Source of the DNA: Lentisphaerota bacterium
Lineage (GTDB): Bacteria; Verrucomicrobiota; Kiritimatiellia; RFP12; UBA1067
Reading direction: 5' to 3'
DNA length: 8,059 nt
NCBI GenBank assembly: GCA_015061765.1
Contig: SUVZ01000155.1
Location: 1 to 8,059, forward strand
Every line of letters starts with the position of its first letter. Positions within the stretch are counted from its first letter, which is position 1. The notes beneath the pieces are model-generated. The model had not been told where the DNA came from and did not search any database. It worked only from the letters and a program-made list of their open reading frames with translations. This document shows, piece after piece, positions 1 through 6,849 of the stretch. Made by a program: the position numbers and the translations under genes.

Positions 1-833
1 ATACTCTCGCGGTTGGCAGGGACGGAAAGATTCTTCAGAACGCCGGAAATGCTCCGCGTCGATGTTTTGCGCGCGTAATTGTGGAAAAGATATTCAAGCG
101 TATATTTGAGCGCCTGGACGCTTGCCACTTCATGACGCTCGATGATGTCTCTGTAGAGAACCGCATCGACATACTCCTGAAGCATGGCCGCTCTCATTCC
201 GGACGAAACATCCTGAACGTCGGGGAATCCGCCGCGCTCCGCGTAATCGGACATCGCCTTGCGCAGAACCCCTTTCTCTCTGGCCGTGAAACCGGCTTTC
301 GGCACATCTCCCAGTATCCCGTTGAAGCGCAGATATTCGGGAAAGGAAAGCGGAAATACCTCTATTGGCAAAGACCGGCCGCGCATCTGCGTCGCAATCT
401 CCTCCGAAAGCAGTTTTGAAGATGAACCAGTAAGGCATAGTTGGACGTTCGGAGAATCGACAAGGCGCCTGGCGTAGGATTCCCACCCATCCACACACTG
501 AAGCTCGTCTAGAAAATACCACACCTTGCCATCGGAAAACTCGGGGCAAAGCTCCGCATGGACCTCGCCAATGAGATGAAGGTCGTCAACCGTCAATTTT
601 GAAAGCCTTTCGTCCTCAAAATTGACATGTACAATTCTCTTCAGAGGAATTCCATCGGCAACAAGACGTTTCATCCGCTCATAGGTCACGAATGTCTTGC
701 CTGTCCGTCGCATACCCTTCACGACTGTCGAAGCACGAAGTTTCTCCACATACTCCACGTCCCGCGGAACAACACCTTCCGGAATACCGTCATGGTAGAA
801 CTCGCGCATGACAGACAACAATTCTTCTTTCAT
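1..833 (-). CDS. AAA-type ATPase, COG1373 family (AAA_14 + DUF4143), C-terminus cut by window edge
   Basis: A predicted P-loop ATPase of unknown cellular role; its relatives are common in anaerobes and archaea. The visible 277 residues start at the ATG at 833-831. A Shine-Dalgarno AGGAG (841-845) sits 7 bases upstream, which supports this start over Met9. Walker A is GMRRTGKT (residues 40-47). Walker B is VWYFLDE (104-110), followed by LQ. A sensor-like LTGSSS lies at 134-139 and the family's RGR at 151-153, followed by PLSFPEYL (161-168). From about residue 220 the LYRDIIERHEV segment and the following Ser-rich helix region fit the start of the DUF4143 winged-helix-like domain. Family members usually run to about 380-430 residues, so roughly a third is missing off the left edge; there is no stop codon in the visible part. 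The gene has its own promoter and is separated from the hydrolase operon by 468 bases, so it is probably functionally unrelated. The family call is firm; the biological role is unknown. Confidence 0.87.
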   Translation of the reverse strand, partial: MKEELLSVMREFYHDGIPEGVVPRDVEYVEKLRASTVVKGMRRTGKTFVTYERMKRLVADGIPLKRIVHVNFEDERLSKLTVDDLHLIGEVHAELCPEFSDGKVWYFLDELQCVDGWESYARRLVDSPNVQLCLTGSSSKLLSEEIATQMRGRSLPIEVFPLSFPEYLRFNGILGDVPKAGFTAREKGVLRKAMSDYAERGGFPDVQDVSSGMRAAMLQEYVDAVLYRDIIERHEVASVQALKYTLEYLFHNYARKTSTRSISGVLKNLSVPANRES

Positions 834-861
834 TTGGCGACTCCTTTCTTTTTATGTGCCC

Positions 862-890
862 ATTATATCAAAGCCTCTCATAATTGGCAA
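862..890 (-). promoter_or_regulatory. Sigma-70-type promoter of the COG1373 ATPase gene
   Basis: Reading the minus strand, TTGCCA (885-890) is followed after exactly 17 bases by a perfect TATAAT (862-867). This matches the -35/-10 consensus at the optimal spacing. The expected transcription start is near 855, giving a leader of about 20 bases that contains the AGGAG ribosome binding site at 841-845. The -35 box lies within one arm of a 10-bp inverted repeat, so a bound repressor would block polymerase. The call rests on sequence match and position only. Confidence 0.7.
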
Positions 891-937
891 GCCACACTTG
901 CCAATTTGATTTATATTTGGAAGTCGCACACCGCCAA
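882..937. promoter_or_regulatory. Two tandem TTGG-N13-CCAA palindromes, putative operator
   Basis: The first palindrome is a perfect 10-bp inverted repeat, AATTGGCAAG (882-891) and CTTGCCAATT (897-906), around a 5-base spacer. Its core is TTGG at 884 and CCAA ending at 904. A second, weaker copy has TTGG at 917 and CCAA ending at 937. Both are 21 bases long from TTGG to CCAA, and both end in GCCAA. They are offset by 33 bases, about three helical turns, so two bound dimers would sit on the same face of the DNA. The first copy covers the -35 box of the ATPase promoter, which suggests repression. The binding protein is unknown. Confidence 0.55.
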
Positions 938-1147
938 TAAAGCCCAAATCTCGGTAATCGATTAGTCGAATGTGTAGACGCAGACTGATGGATACAGTCC
1001 AAGACACACCGTATTCATCAATTTAGGATGCTCTCATGCGCCAGCAGCGCAATGCACAACCAGGCAACCGATTACATGTAGTACACCCGCAACCCATCCT
1101 TGCAATCATCGTATCAAATCATCGATCTTACGACCATCTCACCATTG
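938..1147. other. Intergenic stretch with no recognisable gene
   Basis: The gene-free gap runs from 834 to 1301, and this is its central part. I see no ORF with coding character, no tRNA T-arm signature and no clear terminator. The only structure is a short hairpin, TGCGC (1037-1041) and GCGCA (1047-1051) around a 5-base loop; it lacks a T-tract on either strand. The base composition is mixed and it looks like non-coding spacer. Confidence 0.5.
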
Positions 1148-1248
1148 CCCTTTCGAAGGGACAGCAAAAACGAGAGAAAATCTTCAATTAGTCAATTATT
1201 CGCCGCTTGTTTTAAAATTATCTCACTCTTCCGAAGGGTGCTGTCCCC
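1148..1248. repeat. Short inverted/direct repeat pair, possible REP- or MITE-like remnant
   Basis: GGGACAGC (1158-1165) is repeated as its exact reverse complement GCTGTCCC (1240-1247). Beside each arm lies a direct-repeat partner, CTTTCGAAGGG (1150-1160) and CTTCCGAAGGG (1228-1238). Each of these can fold into a small hairpin: CCCTT/AAGGG at 1148-1160, and a 7-pair stem including one G-T wobble at 1224-1240. The roughly 60 bases between are AT-rich. Two hairpins at the ends of a 100-base AT-rich unit resemble REPIN or MITE architecture. The GGGGACAGCACC string, read on the minus strand, resembles repeats I associate with REP-type Y1 transposases, but this is from memory. The right hairpin could also act as a weak terminator for the operon. 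On the minus transcript its wobble becomes a C-A mismatch and the T-run is poor. Confidence 0.35.
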
Positions 1249-1301
1249 TGATTATCCAGTAAAACAGAGAAAAACAACCCCCGCCGCATGCTTCAGAATT
1301 G

Positions 1302-2654
1302 TCACCATTCTATCTCCTGCGGTTCTTGTGGCACAAAATCATGAGTCGCCCCCTGAACCCATACAGCCCTTTTGGGACATTTTAGCGACTGATACATGAT
1401 GGCAGTTCCACAGGGAGGTGCAATATAATCCCCAAGACCAATGCGAACTATAGCCACATAACAGGTGCTTGGTACTCGCTTTGCTATGTTCACCTGATCG
1501 AAATAATCAAGACCCTTCACCCACTTGGGATACCAGTCGCCATGGTTGCGACCATCCTCCGTGCCGCCGACATCGCAAAGCCACGGAATCGACACCCACG
1601 ATTCGGTGACTCCCGGCGCAAATGCTGCGCACCACATCGCCTGTAGCGCCCCTTGACTGCCACCAGCAACAAGGAGATTTTTTCCGTCCCATTCAGGACG
1701 CGTTTTCAAGTAGTCGACCGCACGGAGAGCGCGCATTGCCATGCCACAGAAATAGCATGTTTCAGGGTTCTTGTTCTGCTCTGGATCGAATCCGTGTCCG
1801 AACCCGTTGCTCTGAACTGCTCGCCTCAGCTTGACATAATACTCGTCTTTACGACAGAGTTCATATCCATGCGCACTCACATAAAAGTTTATAGACGTCG
1901 CCGACACGGTCTTTGGCGGTGTATACGCTTTTTTCGACCAGCTTTCGTTGTATCCGAAAAAATTTGCAACAGCCCTGTATTTCCCCGGCTTTCTTGGAAC
2001 CGACAGAAATCCGCTCGTAACCCCAGTACCTCCAGGACACGACACCTTGACCTTGTAGAGCGTCGCCTCGTTCCCCGGCGAAGGAATCTCCTCCAACGTA
2101 GATGTCATCGGCGTCGCATCAAGTTTTTCCCGGCATGTCTGCCAGAACTTGTCAAAATCTTCAGGCTCGGGTTTTGACTGCTTGAGCTTGAAAACATCCG
2201 CTGCAGCGCCGCCGTCAAAGAATACGTCATTGATAGCGCCCTTCTCTCTCCATCGCTTGCCGCTCAATGTCCAACGAGGCTCCACAGTAAGGCGCATGAA
2301 ACCAGCTCTGGATAACCGCGTTTTCACTATCAACGGACTCTTGCCGTCCCATGCACCAGATTCCTCCACTCCATCGTCACCAGTCCGTCGCCATGTAGCC
2401 GCAACCCCGTCAGGGAAGGATGCCGCCCCATGAAGCGTAACGGTAAAAACGATTTCCTCCCCAACCCTATACGACAAGGGATCCTTGTCTGTACGGCCTT
2501 TCAGATACGGCACAACCTTCGCTTCATCAAAAGAAGACGAAGATTTCTTGCATCCATCTTTCTGCATATCGGCGGCACCTGCAGAAAATTGGACGAAACA
2601 AGCCGCCATCAACGCCGCCGACAAAGCACTACGAAACACACTTACCATAACCAT
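1302..2654 (-). CDS. Secreted acetylxylan esterase / CE7-like alpha/beta hydrolase
   Basis: Probable deacetylase that removes acetyl groups from a polysaccharide or oligosaccharide; it is exported. Numbering is from the ATG at 2654 (450 residues). A GTG at 2660 and an ATG at 2648 are also possible, and none of the three has a strong ribosome binding site. Residues 1-28 form a signal peptide (Arg-containing start, Ala/Leu-rich core, SAGAA end). Residues about 38-150 look like a beta-sandwich domain of the kind seen before CE7 domains in PVC bacteria. From about 160 the CE7-like hydrolase domain begins (PEDFDKFW). FFGY (232-235) fits the oxyanion region. The nucleophile elbow is GGSQG with Ser333, Asp409 in GDYIAPP is the acid, and His438 in GATHDF is the base. 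Ser-to-His spacing is close to characterised CE7 enzymes. It is the last gene of the operon, starting about 36 bases after the beta-helix gene. The true substrate (xylan, pectin or other) cannot be told. Confidence 0.86.
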   Translation of the reverse strand: MVMVSVFRSALSAALMAACFVQFSAGAADMQKDGCKKSSSSFDEAKVVPYLKGRTDKDPLSYRVGEEIVFTVTLHGAASFPDGVAATWRRTGDDGVEESGAWDGKSPLIVKTRLSRAGFMRLTVEPRWTLSGKRWREKGAINDVFFDGGAAADVFKLKQSKPEPEDFDKFWQTCREKLDATPMTSTLEEIPSPGNEATLYKVKVSCPGGTGVTSGFLSVPRKPGKYRAVANFFGYNESWSKKAYTPPKTVSATSINFYVSAHGYELCRKDEYYVKLRRAVQSNGFGHGFDPEQNKNPETCYFCGMAMRALRAVDYLKTRPEWDGKNLLVAGGSQGALQAMWCAAFAPGVTESWVSIPWLCDVGGTEDGRNHGDWYPKWVKGLDYFDQVNIAKRVPSTCYVAIVRIGLGDYIAPPCGTAIMYQSLKCPKRAVWVQGATHDFVPQEPQEIEW

Positions 2655-2690
2655 AAGCACTTATCTCGGCGGCATTGCCCCGCTTTACCA

Positions 2691-4028
2691 TTATTCGACC
2701 GGTTTGCCCATCGCATCCACCCACTTGCGCTTGGCGGGATCGGTGCAGATGAGAAGTTTCCCGAGATCAGTATCGAAATACTGCTGGCCGAACTGCGGAT
2801 AGTACTTGCGGCGCTCCGCCGAATCTCCGACGGCCTTGTGCGCCAGGTTGCGCGTCGTGAAGCCCGTTCCGCTGCCGTCCTCTTCCCAAAGCGCCTGATG
2901 CACGCCGTTCGTCGCATTCCATTCGGGCTGCATCGTGTACTCGATGTGACCGCGCCATGTGCCGGGAATCGTTTCGCGCATTCCGTCGCCGATCTTGCCG
3001 CCAATCGTCTGCCCCGGCACGCGCTCGAAGTCCATGCCGATCATCGTCACGGACTGGAGGCCGTGGATCCGGCCGCCGTTGTCGCCGCACTTGACGAAAA
3101 GCGGCAGATGCACGCTCTGCTCGTCGCCGCAGTTTATGAGCACGATCGGATGGTTGTCGGCCGCGCCGATGGGGAGTCCAAACCTGTAGTTGCCGAACGT
3201 CCAGCCGTAGAGGTTGTACGACGAGAGGCAGCTATTGCAGATCACGTGCTCGCCGCCGGCCTGAAACGCCTGTCCGAAGCCGGTCGCGTGGATGTTGTCG
3301 TAGCGGGCGAGGGGAAGGTTGCTGCCGCCCGTCATGGTGATGCCGATGGAATCGAAGTGCGGCATCGGCAGCGGGCCGAACTTCGTGTAGGGCCAGGAAT
3401 CGCCCCTCATGCAGCGGTCGCCAATGCCCCTAAGGCGCATGTTCTTGACGTCAACCCCGTCGTTGCACCTCAAGTCCACGCACCGCGCCGGATGCTGCGA
3501 ATCGCAGATGAACACGCAAATGTTTTCAATCCGCAAGCCGCCGCCCTGCATCGAGCCGATACCGTTCCTCGTCCATTCGCCGCGTAGCACGGACGGCACG
3601 TCGTCCCCCGCCGTCGGCCAGATGCTCGACCGAGCGTACAAGATCACGCCGTTCGACGGCGACGTGTTCCACCCCGCCTGGAAGAAGCTCTGGCCCTTGA
3701 ATACGAAATAGCGCTTCATGTTCGGAATCACCACCCCCGCGCGCGGCCCTTTGTCCGGACGCTCGCTGAATGCATCGATCATGTACACGCCATTGTAGAG
3801 AAGAAGATCGCGCTCCTTTTGTGCGCACATGTCGAGAGCCATCTGCAAGGTATCCTGGTCGTTCGTGCCCTTGCAGACGAAGTCCGCCTGTTTCTTCACT
3901 TCCGGCGCGGCGGCCGCGGGAGCGACCTTCACCCAGATCGGATCGTCCACGCCAGCCGACGCAAACGACGAGACCGCAGCCACAAACAGAAATGCAGCAC
4001 ACTTGATATTGACGACACTGTGTTTCAT
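2691..4028 (-). CDS. Secreted pectate-lyase-superfamily (right-handed beta-helix) protein
   Basis: A 445-residue exported protein, probably a polysaccharide lyase or hydrolase, or a glycan-binding beta-helix. The ATG at 4028 has AGGAAG (4036-4041) 7 bases upstream, and the gene starts 20 bases after the GH42-like gene stops. Residues 1-25 are a signal peptide ending in ASA. The segment ADFVCKGTNDQDTLQMALD (48-66), followed by LLLYNGVYMID (75-85), is the typical N-terminal signature of the Pectate_lyase_3 superfamily. The following region has irregular beta-strand turns with many Gly/Asn residues (160-350), as expected of beta-helix rungs. I do not see the GH28 active-site motifs (NTD, DD, GHG, RIK), so the catalytic residues are unassigned. 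Residues 416-441 (QYFDTDLGK, then KWVDAMG) resemble the short C-terminal motif common on phage tail and tailspike proteins. Local GC is clearly higher than in the flanking genes. The fold is fairly certain, the activity is not. Confidence 0.75.
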   Translation of the reverse strand: MKHSVVNIKCAAFLFVAAVSSFASAGVDDPIWVKVAPAAAAPEVKKQADFVCKGTNDQDTLQMALDMCAQKERDLLLYNGVYMIDAFSERPDKGPRAGVVIPNMKRYFVFKGQSFFQAGWNTSPSNGVILYARSSIWPTAGDDVPSVLRGEWTRNGIGSMQGGGLRIENICVFICDSQHPARCVDLRCNDGVDVKNMRLRGIGDRCMRGDSWPYTKFGPLPMPHFDSIGITMTGGSNLPLARYDNIHATGFGQAFQAGGEHVICNSCLSSYNLYGWTFGNYRFGLPIGAADNHPIVLINCGDEQSVHLPLFVKCGDNGGRIHGLQSVTMIGMDFERVPGQTIGGKIGDGMRETIPGTWRGHIEYTMQPEWNATNGVHQALWEEDGSGTGFTTRNLAHKAVGDSAERRKYYPQFGQQYFDTDLGKLLICTDPAKRKWVDAMGKPVE

Positions 4029-4035
4029 TAATTAT

Positions 4036-4042
4036 CTTCCTT
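4036..4042 (-). promoter_or_regulatory. Ribosome binding site of the beta-helix gene
   Basis: On the minus strand AAGGAAG lies 7 bases ahead of the ATG at 4028, inside the 20-base gap after the GH42-like gene's TAA. It is the strongest ribosome binding site inside the operon and fixes the start of the beta-helix gene. Confidence 0.7.
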
Positions 4043-4048
4043 TTGATG

Positions 4049-6847
4049 TTATTTTGCAATAGAGTACCAACGCGTTTCCCCCGCAACGAGATCGAGCGGC
4101 AGAACGCCGTCTGCTGCCGGAACCGGACACCCCGTCTTGAGGTTCATAACCTTGCACGGGAATGGCAGACGGAAATCGAAATGTCCTGTTTCAAGCGCCG
4201 TGACCGACAGGAAACTGCCGTTCATGTCCACCTGAAGCCCTTTCTCGACGGGAACATAACCACCCGCCTCACGGACAAGACGGTTGAAGAAACGCGGCGT
4301 CAGCCCGGCAGCCTGGCCGACGGCGATGAAGTTTCCTCGCCTGATGATCGCAGGCTTTTTGTCGATGGCATAACGGGCCAGGACGGTCGTTCCGGGCTTC
4401 TCGTCGAAGAAATACGACGGCGGCATGAACGAATAAGCAATGTCTCCGGCGATTATGCCGAGGCTCCATCGCATCCAGTCGGCATGGAAACGGCTAAGAA
4501 ATTCGCACTCGCGCAACTTGTCCTCCGCAACAATGCGGGGAAATGCGCCTTCCTTTCGGACGTTCTTGCGAAAACCGTCCGTCCCGGCAAGAAACACCAG
4601 CGTCGCACCTTGGGCAGCAAGCTTGTTTATCCACTGTTTTCGCGCTTCATCAATATGATGGAATCCTGCAAGCACGACAACCTTGCGCGAAGCCAACGCC
4701 TCGGCGCTCTTCGACACATCTTCATAAGTCCACACATCGAACGGCACGCCGCTCGCGCCCCAGATCCCTATCTGTCCGTTTACCAGCGCCTTGCCGTTGG
4801 GATGCTTTGGCTCGCCGATGAAGTTAAGCCACATCATCCCTTCGACATCGACCACAACGGCGGCAGAAGGTTCCCAGCGCTCCGCACCGCTTTTCCGGAC
4901 ATCCGAATACGTACGCATGGCAGCGCCGATATCTTCCTTGATGCCCACCGGATTGTAGAAGCCGCCGGAAATATCGTAATACCAATATCCGTGGCCGGCG
5001 GCAATCATTCGCCCGACCATCTTGCGGTTGACGGCCTCCCATTCGGGAAGATCCATCGCAAAGGCAAGTCCGGTCATCGACTCCTCCCTTACGTAACCCG
5101 GAATTTCGCCCCAGGCACGCAAATCGAATTCGTCAATGTAAAGTTTTCCGTTTCGCGTGAACGAAGGAAGCGGGAGACTGCATCCGACCGGTAGGCCAGG
5201 CAGGCGGCGGACGTAGGACGGCTGCGCCACAAGCGCATCCATCACATCTGACTTCATGAACTCGTCAAGATAGAACGCGCCCGACATTTCACCCGTGAAC
5301 GGCCCCATGCACCAATGCATGCAGACGATATCCTTGCCAAAACATCTCTTCGCATGGCGCGCCATAGCCTCCTGGAAGCGGAACGGCGCAAGATGAAGAT
5401 AAATGTTGAAGTCGTGGGCAAGCTTTTCCTTTTCGGGATCGAGGAAGGGCTTCTTTTCGGGAACGGGAAGTTCGAGGTTTTCCGGAGCCTTACCGTACTT
5501 GGCAACAAGGAACTCACGAAATCCTTCCTTTGCAGGAAGCGAATAGTCGGGACGATACGGAGCAAACTGCGCATCATGCCAGCCGCAGAAATGAATTCCG
5601 ACAATGCGCTTTGACAACCCCTCACGCTTGAGTCTCACTATTATTTCGCCCAAAACCTCATTCATATACGCAAGATACACTTTTGAGCTGTGGGAGATCC
5701 ACGGCCAACAACCATCGCGATACGGCTTTTTGTACTTGCTCGAAAAATGGCGCGAGTACATGTGTTCCCATTTGCCGACACAAGGCGTTCCGTCGGGATT
5801 GCGCCAGACTTCACCCGGATGCTTTTCCGCAAATTCCGGGTGCGCGGAAGCATTGAACGAAAGGACGACAAGCGCTTCAGGCGAAACGCGCATCATGTCG
5901 CGGATATCGCGCATCGTAGCTTCAATATTCCAAACTCCATTCGTCCAATGGCGTGCGCAGCCCACTTGGAACGACTGGAGTCTCACACCCTCGCGAGCAA
6001 ACCCACGTCCATCAAAATCTCCCCACGAATATCCCCAGCTGTAAGGATTCTTGTAGATGACAGGCGACTCTTCTTTCCCGTCAACCAAGAACCGCACTCG
6101 ACCATCTTGCTTCACAATCTTTGCAGTATGCTCCACGTCACCTGCGATACGGCGGTCAAACACCACTGAATCCTCAAAATTGGTCTTCCCGGCGCCTGCC
6201 GTCGTGTATGCCGCCCTGAATTTCTCCCATGCCGAATTAGCAGCATCATAGTCCTCAACTCCCCAGCGATGCCATACGGTGACGGACGGCGCACCGGCAA
6301 TGACTAACGCCGGCACAAGATCAGAACCACCTTTTGCGCTGACAATAAAGTTCGAGAAACGCCTCTCGGCTACACCCGGCGCAGTATTGGCAAGATAGGC
6401 GATCTTTTCGCCGCCGCCCATAAAAACGCGCTCGGCATCAAGCGACCAGCAGGCAGAAAGCAACTTTCTTGAATCCAGAATGCGCGGAAACGCAAGCGAA
6501 TAGAAAGGATCGGCGCCAGAGACCTCCGCATCGGCGAAACTTTTCAATTTTGCTCCGTCAGGACAAGAAAACGGGTTCTTCGCTTTGACGACAATGTGAC
6601 CGGCGGCATTCGTCTTGCGAACCGTCATGCGTCCATCGGCGAAAGACACCTCTCCCTCTGCGCCCTTGATCATCTCCACTGTAAACGCTTCGGCACCCTT
6701 GCTGAACTCCGCCTCCCAGAAAATCCTGTCCGTGCGCTCGCGCAACACACGGGTTTTGCAGATATTGTCCCAGCCTTCCCTTTCGACGGCATTTATTGTC
6801 CCCGAAAGAATGCAAAGCGGAAGTAATGCCAGCACAGACCGAATCAT
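4049..6847 (-). CDS. Secreted GH42-like (clan GH-A) glycoside hydrolase, divergent
   Basis: Probable exported glycosidase of unknown specificity, 932 residues from the ATG at 6847. That ATG overlaps the upstream stop as TGATG; a GTG three bases earlier is the alternative. Residues 1-20 are a signal peptide ending in INA. About 21-285 is a beta-rich N-terminal region. About 286-650 is a TIM-barrel-like domain: RIVGIHFCGWHDAQF (414-428) followed by EGFREFLVAKYG (441-452) matches the GH42 strand that carries the acid/base and the FRxWLxxKYG helix. GKLYIDEFDLR (567-577) matches the region carrying the nucleophile, making Glu573 the candidate. The segments REESMTGLAF and GYWYYDISGGFY (620-631) also fit the family. 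About 655-760 resembles the GH42 trimerisation (Rossmann/amidotransferase-like) domain, followed by a small C-terminal beta domain. The usual Asn-Glu acid/base is absent; Asp425 sits there. It is the second visible gene of the operon. A family call below GH-A is not safe. Confidence 0.72.
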   Translation of the reverse strand: MIRSVLALLPLCILSGTINAVEREGWDNICKTRVLRERTDRIFWEAEFSKGAEAFTVEMIKGAEGEVSFADGRMTVRKTNAAGHIVVKAKNPFSCPDGAKLKSFADAEVSGADPFYSLAFPRILDSRKLLSACWSLDAERVFMGGGEKIAYLANTAPGVAERRFSNFIVSAKGGSDLVPALVIAGAPSVTVWHRWGVEDYDAANSAWEKFRAAYTTAGAGKTNFEDSVVFDRRIAGDVEHTAKIVKQDGRVRFLVDGKEESPVIYKNPYSWGYSWGDFDGRGFAREGVRLQSFQVGCARHWTNGVWNIEATMRDIRDMMRVSPEALVVLSFNASAHPEFAEKHPGEVWRNPDGTPCVGKWEHMYSRHFSSKYKKPYRDGCWPWISHSSKVYLAYMNEVLGEIIVRLKREGLSKRIVGIHFCGWHDAQFAPYRPDYSLPAKEGFREFLVAKYGKAPENLELPVPEKKPFLDPEKEKLAHDFNIYLHLAPFRFQEAMARHAKRCFGKDIVCMHWCMGPFTGEMSGAFYLDEFMKSDVMDALVAQPSYVRRLPGLPVGCSLPLPSFTRNGKLYIDEFDLRAWGEIPGYVREESMTGLAFAMDLPEWEAVNRKMVGRMIAAGHGYWYYDISGGFYNPVGIKEDIGAAMRTYSDVRKSGAERWEPSAAVVVDVEGMMWLNFIGEPKHPNGKALVNGQIGIWGASGVPFDVWTYEDVSKSAEALASRKVVVLAGFHHIDEARKQWINKLAAQGATLVFLAGTDGFRKNVRKEGAFPRIVAEDKLRECEFLSRFHADWMRWSLGIIAGDIAYSFMPPSYFFDEKPGTTVLARYAIDKKPAIIRRGNFIAVGQAAGLTPRFFNRLVREAGGYVPVEKGLQVDMNGSFLSVTALETGHFDFRLPFPCKVMNLKTGCPVPAADGVLPLDLVAGETRWYSIAK

Positions 6848-6849
6848 CA
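6845..6849 (-). promoter_or_regulatory. TGATG stop-start overlap (translational coupling)
   Basis: The TGA of the SUMF1 gene (6849-6847) shares its A with the ATG of the GH42-like gene (6847-6845). A GGTG eight bases before the ATG, inside the SUMF1 coding end, could serve as a weak ribosome binding site. The arrangement suggests that ribosomes finishing the first gene re-initiate on the second, so the two proteins would be made in linked amounts. Confidence 0.6.

Noticed and set aside
627..965. Plus-strand open frame over the ATPase promoter
   Set aside because: It overlaps the ATPase start, its promoter and its palindromes, and has no coding character.
938..1147. Search for a tRNA, small RNA or attachment site
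   Set aside because: There is no GTTCGAATCC-like T-arm, no cloverleaf pairing and no obvious direct-repeat core.
1284..1322. Possible terminator: CCGCA/TGCGG with inner AGAAT/ATTCT stem across the esterase stop
   Set aside because: The two 5-bp stems are separated by a 6x6 internal loop and include coding sequence. The following T-run on the minus strand is interrupted and too far from the stem.
2430..3587. Plus-strand open frame of 385 codons opposite the beta-helix gene
   Set aside because: It lies antisense to a convincing gene in the GC-richest part of the window. The protein is Arg/Ala/His-rich without domains, and there is no ribosome binding site or signal. It is a composition shadow.
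2691..4028. Calling the beta-helix protein a GH28 polygalacturonase
   Set aside because: The NTD, DD, GHG and RIK motifs of GH28 are not found.
4043..5194. Plus-strand open frame of 383 codons opposite the GH42-like gene
   Set aside because: It is antisense to the conserved trimerisation-like and TIM-barrel region. There is no family resemblance, and the minus-strand reading has clear motifs.
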